Below are positions 53,476-62,646 of a DNA stretch of 64,000 bases, piece after piece. Every line of letters begins with the position of its first letter. The first letter of the stretch is position 1. The stretch is from Paenibacillus sp. S150. GTDB taxonomy: Bacteria; Bacillota; Bacilli; Paenibacillales; Paenibacillaceae. Location of the stretch: contig NZ_JACBYI010000001.1 in NCBI RefSeq assembly GCF_019352175.1, positions 124,001-188,000 on the forward strand, read 5' to 3'. Made by a program: the position numbers and the translations under genes. The notes beneath the pieces were generated by a model. The model saw only the letters and a program-made list of their open reading frames with translations. It did no database searches and was not told where the DNA came from.

Positions 53476-54270
53476 ATGGATTCGCACATCTTGCAAATCA
53501 GCGGCCTGAACAAAACCTTTGCCACTCCCCAGGGACAGGTAAGGGCTCTGCACAACATCAATCTGAACATCAGCGAAGGCGAATTCGTCACGATCATCGG
53601 CCCCAGCGGCTGCGGCAAGAGCACCTTGCTCAAGATCATCGCGGGACTGGACAATGCCTACGAAGGCGGGATTTTACTGAACGGGCAGCCCATCCATGGG
53701 CCCAGCATAGAGAAGGGATTTATTTTTCAGGAGCCCCGCCTGTTTCCATGGCTTACAGTGCAGAAGAATATTGCCGGCAATCTTTCTTTGAAGAACCCCA
53801 AGATTCGTCTCCGGGTGGAGGAATTGATTGAACTGGTCCGTTTGAAGGGTTTTGAGCAATCTTATCCCCGGGAGCTTTCGGGCGGTATGGCCCAGCGGGT
53901 CGCCATTGCCCGTGCGCTTCTGCGGGGTCCGAAGGTGCTGCTGCTGGACGAACCGTTCGGTGCACTGGATGCGTTCACCCGCTCCCACATGCAGGAGGTT
54001 CTGCTCGATATTTGGCAAAAGGACAGAACCACTATGCTGCTGGTCACTCATGATCTGGACGAGGCAGTGTTTCTTGGGGAACGGGTAGTTGTGATGAACG
54101 CCCGTCCGGGACAGATCCAGAGTCTCCAGCACATCCGGCTTCCCCATCCCCGCAAGAAGGCCAGTGCCGCCTTTGAGCAGTACCGGCGTACTGTATTAAA
54201 CGAGTTCGAAAAAGTCGAAGACACAAGAACTGCCAGGCTTACCGCGCAAGACGAAGTGAAGATAATCTAA
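53476..54270 (+). CDS. ssuB: Aliphatic sulfonate ABC transporter ATPase
   Basis: ATPase of 264 residues: Walker [10 protein letters not shown] (42-50), signature [14 protein letters not shown], Walker [12 protein letters not shown], and [18 protein letters not shown]. The order ssuD-B-A-C-C and the short gap after ssuD support sulfonate import. Relatives also carry nitrate or taurine, so the assignment rests partly on context. Confidence 0.91.
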   Translation: MDSHILQISGLNKTFATPQGQVRALHNINLNISEGEFVTIIGPSGCGKSTLLKIIAGLDNAYEGGILLNGQPIHGPSIEKGFIFQEPRLFPWLTVQKNIAGNLSLKNPKIRLRVEELIELVRLKGFEQSYPRELSGGMAQRVAIARALLRGPKVLLLDEPFGALDAFTRSHMQEVLLDIWQKDRTTMLLVTHDLDEAVFLGERVVVMNARPGQIQSLQHIRLPHPRKKASAAFEQYRRTVLNEFEKVEDTRTARLTAQDEVKII

Positions 54271-54284
54271 GGAGGATTTATACT

Positions 54285-55373
54285 ATGAAATTTTTCAAAA
54301 AAAGCAGCACCTGGATAATATTGACCGCCTTGACCCTTCTGGTGGCAGGCTGCGGCAACAATGGAGCAAATGTCGCCGACTCCGCGAGTCCAACCGCAGC
54401 ACCTGCAGAAGCGCCTGCCGCCGCTGAAAGCGCGGCACCCCCGGAATCCAAAGACTATGGCGGATTAACTGTGACGCTTGGCATTCAGCCCGGACCGGGT
54501 TCATATTCGCTGGCCCGGAGCAAGGGATGGTTCGAGGAAGAATTCGGGAAGGTCGGCGTTAAGGTGGAATGGGCTGAATTTCAGAGCGGCCCGCCGATGA
54601 CGGAGGCCATTGCCGCCGGCCGCCTGGATTTCGCAGGTCTGGGCAATCTGCCGGTTGTAACTGCACAAGCTGCGGATATCGGCTTTACCGAAATCGCAAC
54701 GATTATCGACGGGAAAAAGAATGTCGCCATTATCGTGCCTAAGGATAGCCCGATCAATACAATAGAAGAGCTTAAAGGCAAGAAGGTAGCCGTTGCTAAA
54801 GGCAGCAACGCTTTCAATTTCCTGTACCGCGGTCTGGACAAGGCCGGACTCAAGCCTTCCGATCTGGAAATCATCCAGCTGCAGCCCAATGAAGCACAGC
54901 CCGCCTTTGAAACCGGCGGTGTAGATGCCTGGGCCACCTGGGACCCTTCCATCACCACAAATATACTTACCGGTAAAGCAAGAATCCTGACCGACGGAGA
55001 AGCGCTTGACGTGCTTTCCCCTTCCTTCCTGATCGCCCGCACCAAGCTTGCCGAGGAGTATCCGGAATTGATCACCAAGTTCCTTAAAGTGTATCAGCAG
55101 GCCCATGTGTGGGAGGAACAGCACCAGGATGAAGCAGTCAAGCTGTATGCTGAGCAGTTTCAACTGGATGAGTCGATTATCAGAGCATTACGGGAACGGG
55201 TAACACCCGTGCATCTGCCGGTCAGCGATGAGATCATTGCCCAGCAGCAAGAAACGGCCAATTTCCAGTTTGAGCAAAAGACGATCCGCAAGCAAATCGA
55301 TGTCTCTGAAGTAGTGGATAATCAATTCATTGAGCAGGCCATTAAAGAAGCGGCCAGCGAGCCGAAATCTTGA
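54285..55373 (+). CDS. ssuA: Aliphatic sulfonate-binding lipoprotein
   Basis: Binding protein of 362 residues with a lipobox VAGC (Cys22 or 23) and a long Ala/Pro/Glu linker to about residue 58. LGIQPGPGSYSLARSKGWFEEEF, MTEAIAAGRLDFAGLGNLPVV and KKVAVAKGSNAFNFLYRGLDKAGL are typical of the SsuA group. It differs clearly from the TauA-like protein, so the two systems probably accept different sulfonates. Start ATG follows AAGGAGG. Confidence 0.88.
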   Translation: MKFFKKSSTWIILTALTLLVAGCGNNGANVADSASPTAAPAEAPAAAESAAPPESKDYGGLTVTLGIQPGPGSYSLARSKGWFEEEFGKVGVKVEWAEFQSGPPMTEAIAAGRLDFAGLGNLPVVTAQAADIGFTEIATIIDGKKNVAIIVPKDSPINTIEELKGKKVAVAKGSNAFNFLYRGLDKAGLKPSDLEIIQLQPNEAQPAFETGGVDAWATWDPSITTNILTGKARILTDGEALDVLSPSFLIARTKLAEEYPELITKFLKVYQQAHVWEEQHQDEAVKLYAEQFQLDESIIRALRERVTPVHLPVSDEIIAQQQETANFQFEQKTIRKQIDVSEVVDNQFIEQAIKEAASEPKS

Positions 55374-55382
55374 GGTGAACAT

Positions 55383-56234
55383 ATGCAGCAGCTAGGCCAG
55401 TTGAATAAAATGGAGAAAATCCCCAATGCTCCGCGCAAGGAACAAGGGAGCATTCTCCGCCGGAGGCGGTGGAAACCGGTTGTCAAGGGGCTTCTGCTGC
55501 CTGTACTTGCACTTATCGTATGGGAAATCGCCGGAACGGTAGGACAGATCAACCCTACCGTTCTGCCAACTCCCCACGTAATTGCCGAGGAATTCTATAA
55601 TCTTGCCCGCTCAGGAGAGTTATATCTCCATCTGCGGATTTCATTATGGCGGGCTTTGCTTGGCTTTCTTCTGGGAGGCTCCGTTGGATTCGTGTTGGGC
55701 CTGTGGTCGGGCTTTTCAAAGTATGCGGAGAAGCAGATTGATCCTTCCATCCAGATGCTGCGGACCATCCCGAGTCTGGCCATTACTCCGCTGTTTATTC
55801 TCTGGTTTGGCTTTGGAGAATGGTCCAAGATTCTGCTGATTGCACTCGGAGCCTTTTTCCCAGTATATGTGAATACCTTTCTGGGAATCCGCTCCGTGGA
55901 TGCCAAGCTGTTCGAGGTAGCGCGAATACTCGAATTTGACCGCAAGAGTCTGATTACGAAGCTGATCGTGCCGTCTGCCCTTCCCAATATTCTTCTGGGC
56001 ATTCGTTTATCCATGGGTGCAGCCTGGCTTGGACTCGTAGTGGCCGAGATGATGGGCTCCAGCGCAGGAATGGGCTTCCTAATTATGGATGCGCGCTATT
56101 TCTCTATCACCTCACTGGTATTCGTAGGCATTCTGGTGTTTGCGATTGTCGGCAAATTGACCGATTCGCTGGTTAAGCTGCTGGAGAAGCGGCTTCTTCG
56201 CTGGCGTGACAGCTTTCTGGGGGAGAATTTATGA
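55383..56234 (+). CDS. Sulfonate ABC transporter permease 1 (SsuC-like)
   Basis: Membrane subunit of 283 residues with a polar N-terminal tail of about 30 residues and six helices. IQMLRTIPSLAITPLFILWFGFGEWSK and LVVAEMMGSSAGMGFLIMDARYF are SsuC signatures. It overlaps the next permease by four bases. The presence of two different permeases suggests a heterodimeric channel. Confidence 0.9.
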   Translation: MQQLGQLNKMEKIPNAPRKEQGSILRRRRWKPVVKGLLLPVLALIVWEIAGTVGQINPTVLPTPHVIAEEFYNLARSGELYLHLRISLWRALLGFLLGGSVGFVLGLWSGFSKYAEKQIDPSIQMLRTIPSLAITPLFILWFGFGEWSKILLIALGAFFPVYVNTFLGIRSVDAKLFEVARILEFDRKSLITKLIVPSALPNILLGIRLSMGAAWLGLVVAEMMGSSAGMGFLIMDARYFSITSLVFVGILVFAIVGKLTDSLVKLLEKRLLRWRDSFLGENL

Positions 56235-57034
56235 AAAAGACTGTAGACACCCAAGAAATAGGTTCCACTAAGAGCAGATTTCCGGATTCCCTGCAAGCCT
56301 GGGTCCTCCCTGTTGTTGTTCTGTTGCTGTGGCAGGGGACAGGCTCTTTCGGATTGCTGTCGCCATCGCTTCTGCCAACTCCGTGGGAAATTGGACAGCA
56401 ATTTGCAAAGCTCGTCGTGAATGGCAAGCTGCTGCTCCATCTGGAAGCAAGCATTGTCCGGGCAGCAATCGGTTTTGCCGTCGGAGGACTGCTCGGGCTG
56501 CTGCTCGGGCTGGCTGCCGGATTATCCAAGCTGACGGAAGAACTGCTCGACCCTTCGCTGCAGATGATGCGTACGGTTCCGTTGTTATCCGTTATTCCAT
56601 TGTTTATCCTCTGGTTTGGTGTGGGGCAATTGTCCCAGGTGCTTCTGATTGCGCTGGGAGCGTTCTTCCCCTTATATGTCAATACCTTTACCGGTGTTCG
56701 GGGGGTAGACCACAAGTTCTACGAGGTGGTACAGGTGCTGCAATATTCCAGATTGCAGCAGGTGTTCCGGCTGATTATTCCGGGGGCGCTCCCCAATATA
56801 CTGCTGGGAATCCGCTTGTCTATCGGAATTGCTTGGCTCTGTCTGGTAGTAGCCGAACTGATGGGAGCCGGTTCGGGCATCGGCTATATGATCACGGAGG
56901 CCCGGATGTATTCGCAGACCGCCGTCGTATTTGTGGGCATCGGTGTTTTTGCAGCTGTAGGCAAATTGTCCGACTCCCTGGTTCGGCTGCTCGAATCGCG
57001 GCTGCTGCGCTGGCAAGAGGCTTATAAAGGATAA
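56231..57034 (+). CDS. Sulfonate ABC transporter permease 2 (SsuC-like)
   Basis: Membrane subunit of 267 residues, paralogous to the preceding permease along its length (MMRTVPLLSVIPLFILWFGVG, LVVAELMGAGSGIGYMITEAR). The four-base overlap implies translational coupling, so the two probably assemble together. SsuC is usually a homodimer, so the tandem pair is a local duplication. Confidence 0.9.
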   Translation: MKKTVDTQEIGSTKSRFPDSLQAWVLPVVVLLLWQGTGSFGLLSPSLLPTPWEIGQQFAKLVVNGKLLLHLEASIVRAAIGFAVGGLLGLLLGLAAGLSKLTEELLDPSLQMMRTVPLLSVIPLFILWFGVGQLSQVLLIALGAFFPLYVNTFTGVRGVDHKFYEVVQVLQYSRLQQVFRLIIPGALPNILLGIRLSIGIAWLCLVVAELMGAGSGIGYMITEARMYSQTAVVFVGIGVFAAVGKLSDSLVRLLESRLLRWQEAYKG

Positions 57035-57066
57035 TTCTAAAATTAGAAGAGAAAGGCGGATATCCT

Positions 57067-58689
57067 ATGGCTTATCCCAATCAGATCTATATTAATGGCA
57101 CAGTGCTTACCTTCAATAGTGAAGAAGCAACAGCAAGCGCGGTGGCAATCAAGGAAGATCGAATAGCTGCAGTGGGAAGCACGGAGGAACTGCTTGGTCT
57201 CGCGGGACCGGCAACCGAAATAATCGACCTGCAGGGAAAGACAGTTCTGCCCGGCTTTTATGAGGCCCACGGTCACTTTCCGTTAAGCGGAATACTGGAG
57301 GCATACTCCGCTCAACTTTGGAGTCCGCCACGCGGATCAATTCGCAGCATCCCCGAATTGTTGACGGTCTTGCAGGACAAGGCGGCGAAGCTTCCGTCGG
57401 ATAGCTGGGTTACCGGTTTTGGATACGACCCTTCCAAGCTGGAAGAGAACCGGCATCCCAGCCGGTATGAGCTGGATCAGGTTTTTCCGGAGCATCCGGT
57501 CTGGATCACCCACAACTCGGGGCATATGGGTGTGGCCAACAGCAAAGCGCTGGAGCTGGCCGGCATTACGAAAGATTCCCCCGATCCTGCCATTGGCATC
57601 ATCGTGCGGGATGGGGAGGGAGAACCTACCGGATTGATCCAGGAGAATGAAAATTTGATTCAGGCCTTTATTCCTCCCTTATCCTCGGAGCAATTCACTG
57701 AAGGAATCCGGGTAGCCAATCAAACCTATGTGTCCCAGGGAATCACTTCCGCCTTAATCGCGGTTGGCATAGAGCCGGAGCCGCTCGTGGATGCGCACAG
57801 CCGCGGCCTGCTTGATCTCCGGCTGATTAATGTTCCGCTATTTCAACCGGAACATGCTTCGCTGCAGGCTCCGTATGACTATGGTTCGGTCAAATCGCAG
57901 GGGGCGAAGCTGTTTCAGGACGGCTCCATCCAGGGATACACCGGCTGGCTCTCCAATCCGTATCACGTGCCATTCTCCGAGGATGATCCGCTCTACAGAG
58001 GATTTCCGATGCTGGAAAGAGAGGAGCTGGCCCAAGCTGTGTTCGCCATCCACTCCGCTGGAAAACAGGTAGTCATCCATGCCAACGGCGACGCGGCTAT
58101 CGATGATGTGCTGTACGCCATCGGAGAAGCCCAGCGGCGGCGGCCGCGTCCAGACGCACGCCACAGAATTGAGCATGCCCAGTCCGTGCGTGAAGATCAA
58201 CTGGACCGCATTAAAGAGTTAGGAATCACTCCTTCCTTCTTCAATGATCATGTCTATTATTTCGGCGATGCCCACCGTGACATTTATCTGGGTGAGGACC
58301 GCGCCCGCCGGATCAGCCCGCTCCGCTCGGCGCTGGAAAGAGGCATCCGCTTCTCACTGCACAACGATACGCCGATCACTCCGCCCTCTCCCCTGCATCT
58401 GGTATCGGTTGCGGTTAACCGGCTGACTGCCAGCGGCCGGGAGCTTGGCCCCGAATACCGGATCACGCCATATCAGGCCTTGCGGGCTATCACCATAGAT
58501 GCCGCCTGGCAGGCTTTTGAGGAGAAAGATAAAGGCTCCATTGAGGCCGGCAAGCTTGCCGACCTGGTTATTCTAGCCGACAATCCGCTAACCTCCGATC
58601 CGCTGGAGCTGCATAATATCCCTGTTCTGCAGACGATTATCGGCGGTCGCCGAGTGTACGAACAGGAAGACATTTACACCGGAAATTGA
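57067..58689 (+). CDS. Amidohydrolase (YtcJ/Amidohydro_3 family)
   Basis: Cytoplasmic metal-dependent hydrolase of 540 residues. PGFYEAHGHFP (about 66-76) replaces the usual HxH with a Glu-Ala-His-Gly-His arrangement. FQDGSIQGYTGWL, VVIHANGDAAIDDVL and HRIEHAQSV give the remaining metal ligands, and LHNDTPITPPSPL the catalytic Asp. The family cleaves amide or formamide bonds of diverse compounds. As last gene of the ssu operon, 32 bases after the permease, it may act on an N-acylated or amide-containing sulfonate; this is inference only. Confidence 0.88.
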   Translation: MAYPNQIYINGTVLTFNSEEATASAVAIKEDRIAAVGSTEELLGLAGPATEIIDLQGKTVLPGFYEAHGHFPLSGILEAYSAQLWSPPRGSIRSIPELLTVLQDKAAKLPSDSWVTGFGYDPSKLEENRHPSRYELDQVFPEHPVWITHNSGHMGVANSKALELAGITKDSPDPAIGIIVRDGEGEPTGLIQENENLIQAFIPPLSSEQFTEGIRVANQTYVSQGITSALIAVGIEPEPLVDAHSRGLLDLRLINVPLFQPEHASLQAPYDYGSVKSQGAKLFQDGSIQGYTGWLSNPYHVPFSEDDPLYRGFPMLEREELAQAVFAIHSAGKQVVIHANGDAAIDDVLYAIGEAQRRRPRPDARHRIEHAQSVREDQLDRIKELGITPSFFNDHVYYFGDAHRDIYLGEDRARRISPLRSALERGIRFSLHNDTPITPPSPLHLVSVAVNRLTASGRELGPEYRITPYQALRAITIDAAWQAFEEKDKGSIEAGKLADLVILADNPLTSDPLELHNIPVLQTIIGGRRVYEQEDIYTGN

Positions 58690-58719
58690 ACATCTATTTA
58701 TTTTCTGTATTTTGATTAT

Positions 58720-58748
58720 GGCTATGCAGGCATTTAGTCTGCATAGCC
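58720..58748. terminator. Hairpin between convergent operons
   Basis: GGCTATGCAG and CTGCATAGCC form a perfect ten-pair stem around nine bases. It overlaps the stop codon of the convergent FGE-like gene and lies 31 bases after the amidohydrolase stop. No T-run follows in either direction, so its strength as a terminator is uncertain. Confidence 0.5.
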
Positions 58749-59318
58749 ACATTGTTGTGAAACAGCTTCCAGATCCGCGGCACACCTGAATCCCAGATGT
58801 CCCGTTGAGCTGTCGGGCGTATTGCTTGAACGGGCAGCAACTCTGTACCGGTTGCAGTAGGATTCATGGCACAGGTAAGACCCGCCGCGGATTACTTTGC
58901 TCTCCGTTTCCGGGTGTCCGGCAGAGGCTGCCTGAAATGTATCCGCACACCATTCCCACACATTGCCCGCCATATTGTACAGTCCATAGCCATTCGGGGC
59001 ATAAGCATCTACAGGCGCAGTTCCTTCATAGCCATCCTCGCATTCATTCTTGACCGGAAATTGCCCCTGCCAAATATTGCAGGCATGCTGTCCTTCCGGC
59101 ATCAGCTCATCCCCCCAAGGATAGCGGTTCTGCACAAGGCCGCCTCGCGCGGCATACTCCCACTCCGCTTCGTTCGGCATACGCTTCCCGGCCCAATTGC
59201 AATAAGCTGCCGCATCATTCCACGAGATATGAATAACAGGATTGTCCGGCTGCTTAAGCGGCACCTTTAAGGAATTCCGCTGAACGGAGCAGCATGAGCA
59301 GTGCCGGAAATTCTCCAT
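58734..59318 (-). CDS. Short formylglycine-generating-enzyme (SUMF1) homologue, N-terminal part missing
   Basis: This 194-residue protein matches the C-terminal two thirds of formylglycine-generating enzymes: [53 protein letters not shown] and [14 protein letters not shown]. The two catalytic cysteines are present as Cys150 and Cys155. Full-length enzymes have about 300 residues; the N-terminal segment with the GGxFxMG motif is missing. Yet ATG 59318 has AAGGAGG nine bases upstream, so the short form is expressed as such. It closes the operon that begins with the sulfatase, the enzyme it would be expected to activate. It could be a compact working variant or a degenerated one. Confidence 0.85.
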   Translation of the reverse strand: MENFRHCSCCSVQRNSLKVPLKQPDNPVIHISWNDAAAYCNWAGKRMPNEAEWEYAARGGLVQNRYPWGDELMPEGQHACNIWQGQFPVKNECEDGYEGTAPVDAYAPNGYGLYNMAGNVWEWCADTFQAASAGHPETESKVIRGGSYLCHESYCNRYRVAARSSNTPDSSTGHLGFRCAADLEAVSQQCGYAD

Positions 59319-59349
59319 ATAATGCATCCTCCTTGCTAAACTTTGCTGC

Positions 59350-60189
59350 TCAGGCTTTGACCGACCCGGCGAGTCCCTCTACAAAATATTTCTGAAAGCA
59401 CAGGAAAACCAGCATGATGGGAACAAGGGAAATGACCGCTCCGGCGGCCATACCGGTGTAATCCACGGAGTGCTCGCCTGCGAACGAATACATGCCGACG
59501 GCCAGCGTGCGCAGCTCCGGTCTGTTCAATGTAAATACCAGCGGAACAAAAAACGAATTCCATGTGAAGATAAACTGCATGATTCCGGTCGTGGCCAGAA
59601 CCGGTTTGGACAGCGGCAGCATAATTTGCCCAAAGGTACGTATAAACCCGGAGCCGTCAATTTCCGAAGCCTCACCGAGTTCCTTCGGAATGGTCTGGAA
59701 GAAGGTCATAAACAACAGAATAAAAATAATATGGGCCCCGGTAGATTCGACCAGAATCACGCCGCTCAGCGTATTTAAAAGTCCAAGGTGCTTAACAATC
59801 TGAAATACCGGGATAATTGTATATCCTTTGGGGATAAACAGAGCTGCGGCAAAAATAATCAGCAATGCCTTTTTACCCGGAAAGCTTACTCTTCCGAGAG
59901 CATAGCCGGCCAAGGCGCTTAGGCAAATAACAATGAGCACCGTTGCCACTGTAACAATTATCGAATTTTTGAGGTAAACGGAAAACTGCGCTACCTGCCA
60001 CGCACGTACGAAATTGTCCCAGTGGAAGGTTTCCGGCAGCAGCCGCAAGCCGGAAGCAATGTACTCTGTATTCGTCTTGAATGCGGAGAATATCATCCAT
60101 AGGAAGGGATAAATCCAAATCAGGCAGACCACTGTCAACAGAAGGTGAATAACAGCATGCCATCTATAGAAAGTCTTGATAAGGCTCAT
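59350..60189 (-). CDS. CUT1 carbohydrate ABC transporter permease (MalG type)
   Basis: Membrane subunit of 279 residues. The EAA loop is [25 protein letters not shown], and the end [14 protein letters not shown] is the MalG-type signature. It lies eight bases after the partner permease in the sulfatase operon. It probably imports a sugar released from, or still carrying, a sulfate ester. No ATPase is encoded here. Confidence 0.92.
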   Translation of the reverse strand: MSLIKTFYRWHAVIHLLLTVVCLIWIYPFLWMIFSAFKTNTEYIASGLRLLPETFHWDNFVRAWQVAQFSVYLKNSIIVTVATVLIVICLSALAGYALGRVSFPGKKALLIIFAAALFIPKGYTIIPVFQIVKHLGLLNTLSGVILVESTGAHIIFILLFMTFFQTIPKELGEASEIDGSGFIRTFGQIMLPLSKPVLATTGIMQFIFTWNSFFVPLVFTLNRPELRTLAVGMYSFAGEHSVDYTGMAAGAVISLVPIMLVFLCFQKYFVEGLAGSVKA

Positions 60190-60197
60190 TCCTTTCC

Positions 60198-61109
60198 TCA
60201 GTTTGTCCGTTTGGTTCTTCTGCCGGCCAGTTGCTTCGCACCGCCAAGGATCAACGAAATGCCAAAGATCGTCAGACCGAAAATGATGCCCGCCGCAGAG
60301 GCATGACCGAGCTGGGGAAATCCTCCGCTTTCAAAGGCGTATCTGTAAATGTACAGATCCATCATATCGGTGGCAAAAAAAGGACCACCGCCGGTTAAGG
60401 TGGATGCAAGATCAAAGACATGGATTCCGTTCATTACGGTCAACAGCAGAATCACCGTGCCTATAGGGACCAGCAAAGGCAGCGTCAAATAACGCACGGA
60501 GCCCCAGAAGCCTGCACCGTCTATTTTTGCAGCTTCATAAATTTCCTCCGGCAGCGATTGAAGTCCGGCCAGCCAATAAATCATGATCGTACCGAATATT
60601 TTCCATACCCCGCTGCCAATCAAAACGCCCATAGCCGTACCGGGTCCGGCCAACCAGCCCACCGGCTCGCGAATAAGTCCAATGGCCATCAATATTTCAT
60701 TAAACAATGCGTGCTCATTTCCAAAAATAAATTTGAGGACCAGACCCACAATCGCAGTTGTTGTAACCACCGGCAGGAACAACAAGGTTCTGTAGACCAC
60801 CCGGCCTTTGAGAAAGGTCAAATTGACAAGCATGGCAGCCGCCAGTGTAAGCGGGAGCGCAAGGACAGTGATCCAGAAAATGTAAAACAGATTATTCCCG
60901 AAAGCGTTCCAGAAGGCTTTGTCCTGCAGAATGGAATGAAAGTTGGCCAATCCGACGAACTTTTGAAGCGGGCCAAACCCGCTCCAGTCATACAAGGCAT
61001 AGACGTAGCTCATAATGATCGGATAAAGCGTAAATACTCCGAAAGCAATGAGCTGGGGCAGAAGAAACAGATATGCCCATGCGTATAGTTTATTCTTTCT
61101 TTGGTTCAT
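60198..61109 (-). CDS. CUT1 carbohydrate ABC transporter permease (MalF type)
   Basis: Membrane subunit of 303 residues from ATG 61109, which follows AAAGGGG. An in-frame ATG at 61259 would add 50 odd residues, including a poly-Ala run translated from a palindrome, and would overlap the binding-protein gene. The EAA loop is IYEAAKIDGAGFWGSVRYLTLPLL. It pairs with the following permease. Confidence 0.9.
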   Translation of the reverse strand: MNQRKNKLYAWAYLFLLPQLIAFGVFTLYPIIMSYVYALYDWSGFGPLQKFVGLANFHSILQDKAFWNAFGNNLFYIFWITVLALPLTLAAAMLVNLTFLKGRVVYRTLLFLPVVTTTAIVGLVLKFIFGNEHALFNEILMAIGLIREPVGWLAGPGTAMGVLIGSGVWKIFGTIMIYWLAGLQSLPEEIYEAAKIDGAGFWGSVRYLTLPLLVPIGTVILLLTVMNGIHVFDLASTLTGGGPFFATDMMDLYIYRYAFESGGFPQLGHASAAGIIFGLTIFGISLILGGAKQLAGRRTKRTN

Positions 61110-61133
61110 AATCGCGGACCCCTTTGCCGGAAA

Positions 61134-61155
61134 GGCTGCAGCTGCAGCTGCAGCC
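61134..61155 (-). other. 22-base perfect palindrome between binding-protein and permease genes
   Basis: A perfect palindrome made of GGC, three CTGCAG-type units and GCC lies 31 bases after the binding-protein stop and about 25 bases before the permease start. A stem there can protect the upstream transcript from 3' decay and so favour the binding protein over the permeases. Confidence 0.55.
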
Positions 61156-61185
61156 GGTGGTGTATACGAGAAATTATTCAGCCGC

Positions 61186-62646
61186 TCACTTATACGGCGT
61201 AAATGGGGTCCACTCCGGAAATGCGTAGTCAGATTGGCTGATATTTCCTTTGTCCGCATTTACTTTGTCTATCGCTTCTGCGAATACTTTATTCGATTCT
61301 TCCGAAAGCTCAGTTAATTGCTGATTTAGATCCTTGATTTGTCCTGTTAAATACCCTTCCGCAATATCGGACAGAGTCGTCTTGGGCATTTTCCCGCTTG
61401 TTTCCACGACCACCTTCAGCGAATCCGGATTCTTTTCAAACGGACGCGGGATAAGGAGGAAGGTATCCTCTTGGATTTTCAACGCTTGTTCCGCAACCGG
61501 ATGATTTACCTTCGTTGCTTCATTTATGGAGGGAACCGGCGAATATTCAATCCCGTCCCTGACCAGCTTGCTGTACAGATGGTCCTTCAGGAAACTCAGA
61601 AACAGCTTGGCTTCCTCATAGTGCTTCGTTGATTTGGATACGAACAGGGACACTCGTGATTCCCCTTGAAATGCTGCGTACTGGGGGGCTCCGTCTTTTG
61701 TTGGCAATGGAGCCACTCCATAGTTCTCCAGGTTTGCCGGATTCAGTTGTGAGGCGAGGAATGAACCATCCATGGTAAGCACCGCCTGCCCTTCCTCCAT
61801 TAGGGTAGTGCCTTCACGGTAGGACATCACCAGGCTGTTCGGATGCAGCAGCTTTGCATCCTGCAGGGACTTGAAAAATTCGAGACCCTGTACAATTCCC
61901 GGAGAATGATACTCGTATTGGCCGGTCCTGTAGTTAAACGAATCATTCGGAGATACCTCAGGTGTAACAGCCGTCGCCATTTGAGTGATAATCGAGCTAA
62001 GGAAGCTCATTTCTTTAACACCGACAACCAGTCCATAAATCTTGCCGTTTGTATTGTCCCTTACTTTTTGGCTGAAGGCGTACAGCTCATCCCATGTTTT
62101 GGGAATATCGCTTTCTGTTAAACCCGCTGCCTGCAGCGCGGTTTTGTTATAGTACATCATCATGGATGGCCGCATCGGATTGAACAGCGGAAACCCGTAG
62201 GTATCCCCGTCTATTAAGGTATAGCCCTCGGACCAGGTACCTTCATAGTATTCCGCCTTCTCTTCAACCGTCAGCACATCGTTAATCTCATGGATCAGGC
62301 CAAGATTGCTTAGAAAGGATGTCGGCAAGTTAGGGTGGTATCCAAAAATATCCGGCAATGCTTCGCCCGAAATGGCAGCCTGGATCTGCGTCACATATTG
62401 CGGCACATTCGTATAGTTGACCGTAATATTCGGATATTGCCGCTGGAATTCCCCAATAGTTTCATTGATTTGATCTGTTGCTTCCTCCCAGCGTCCCCAT
62501 ACACTCAGTTCTACCGGGGCAGGATTATTTGCCGCCGCTTCATCTGAAGCGGCAGCCTCTTGCGGGCTCCCCTTCTGCGAGCAGCCCGCAAGACTCATTG
62601 CCGCCAATAACACCAGTATGAAGTAAATCGGTTGTTTTCTTTTCAC
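61186..62646 (-). CDS. Extracellular sugar-binding lipoprotein of the sulfatase operon
   Basis: Family 1 solute-binding protein of 486 residues with lipobox LAGC (Cys22) followed by a Ser/Ala/Asp/Glu linker. EALPDIFGYHPNLPTSFLSNLGLI and GQAVLTMDGSFLASQL are typical. Its start overlaps the sulfatase stop by four bases, so the two are translationally coupled. Its ligand is probably linked to the sulfatase substrate, for example a desulfated or sulfated saccharide. Confidence 0.92.
   Translation of the reverse strand: MKRKQPIYFILVLLAAMSLAGCSQKGSPQEAAASDEAAANNPAPVELSVWGRWEEATDQINETIGEFQRQYPNITVNYTNVPQYVTQIQAAISGEALPDIFGYHPNLPTSFLSNLGLIHEINDVLTVEEKAEYYEGTWSEGYTLIDGDTYGFPLFNPMRPSMMMYYNKTALQAAGLTESDIPKTWDELYAFSQKVRDNTNGKIYGLVVGVKEMSFLSSIITQMATAVTPEVSPNDSFNYRTGQYEYHSPGIVQGLEFFKSLQDAKLLHPNSLVMSYREGTTLMEEGQAVLTMDGSFLASQLNPANLENYGVAPLPTKDGAPQYAAFQGESRVSLFVSKSTKHYEEAKLFLSFLKDHLYSKLVRDGIEYSPVPSINEATKVNHPVAEQALKIQEDTFLLIPRPFEKNPDSLKVVVETSGKMPKTTLSDIAEGYLTGQIKDLNQQLTELSEESNKVFAEAIDKVNADKGNISQSDYAFPEWTPFTPYK

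Noticed and set aside
61110..61259. Fifty-residue N-terminal extension of the MalF-type permease
   Set aside because: The extension overlaps the binding-protein gene and translates a palindrome into poly-Ala. The internal ATG at 61109 has a ribosome binding site and a normal MalF start.
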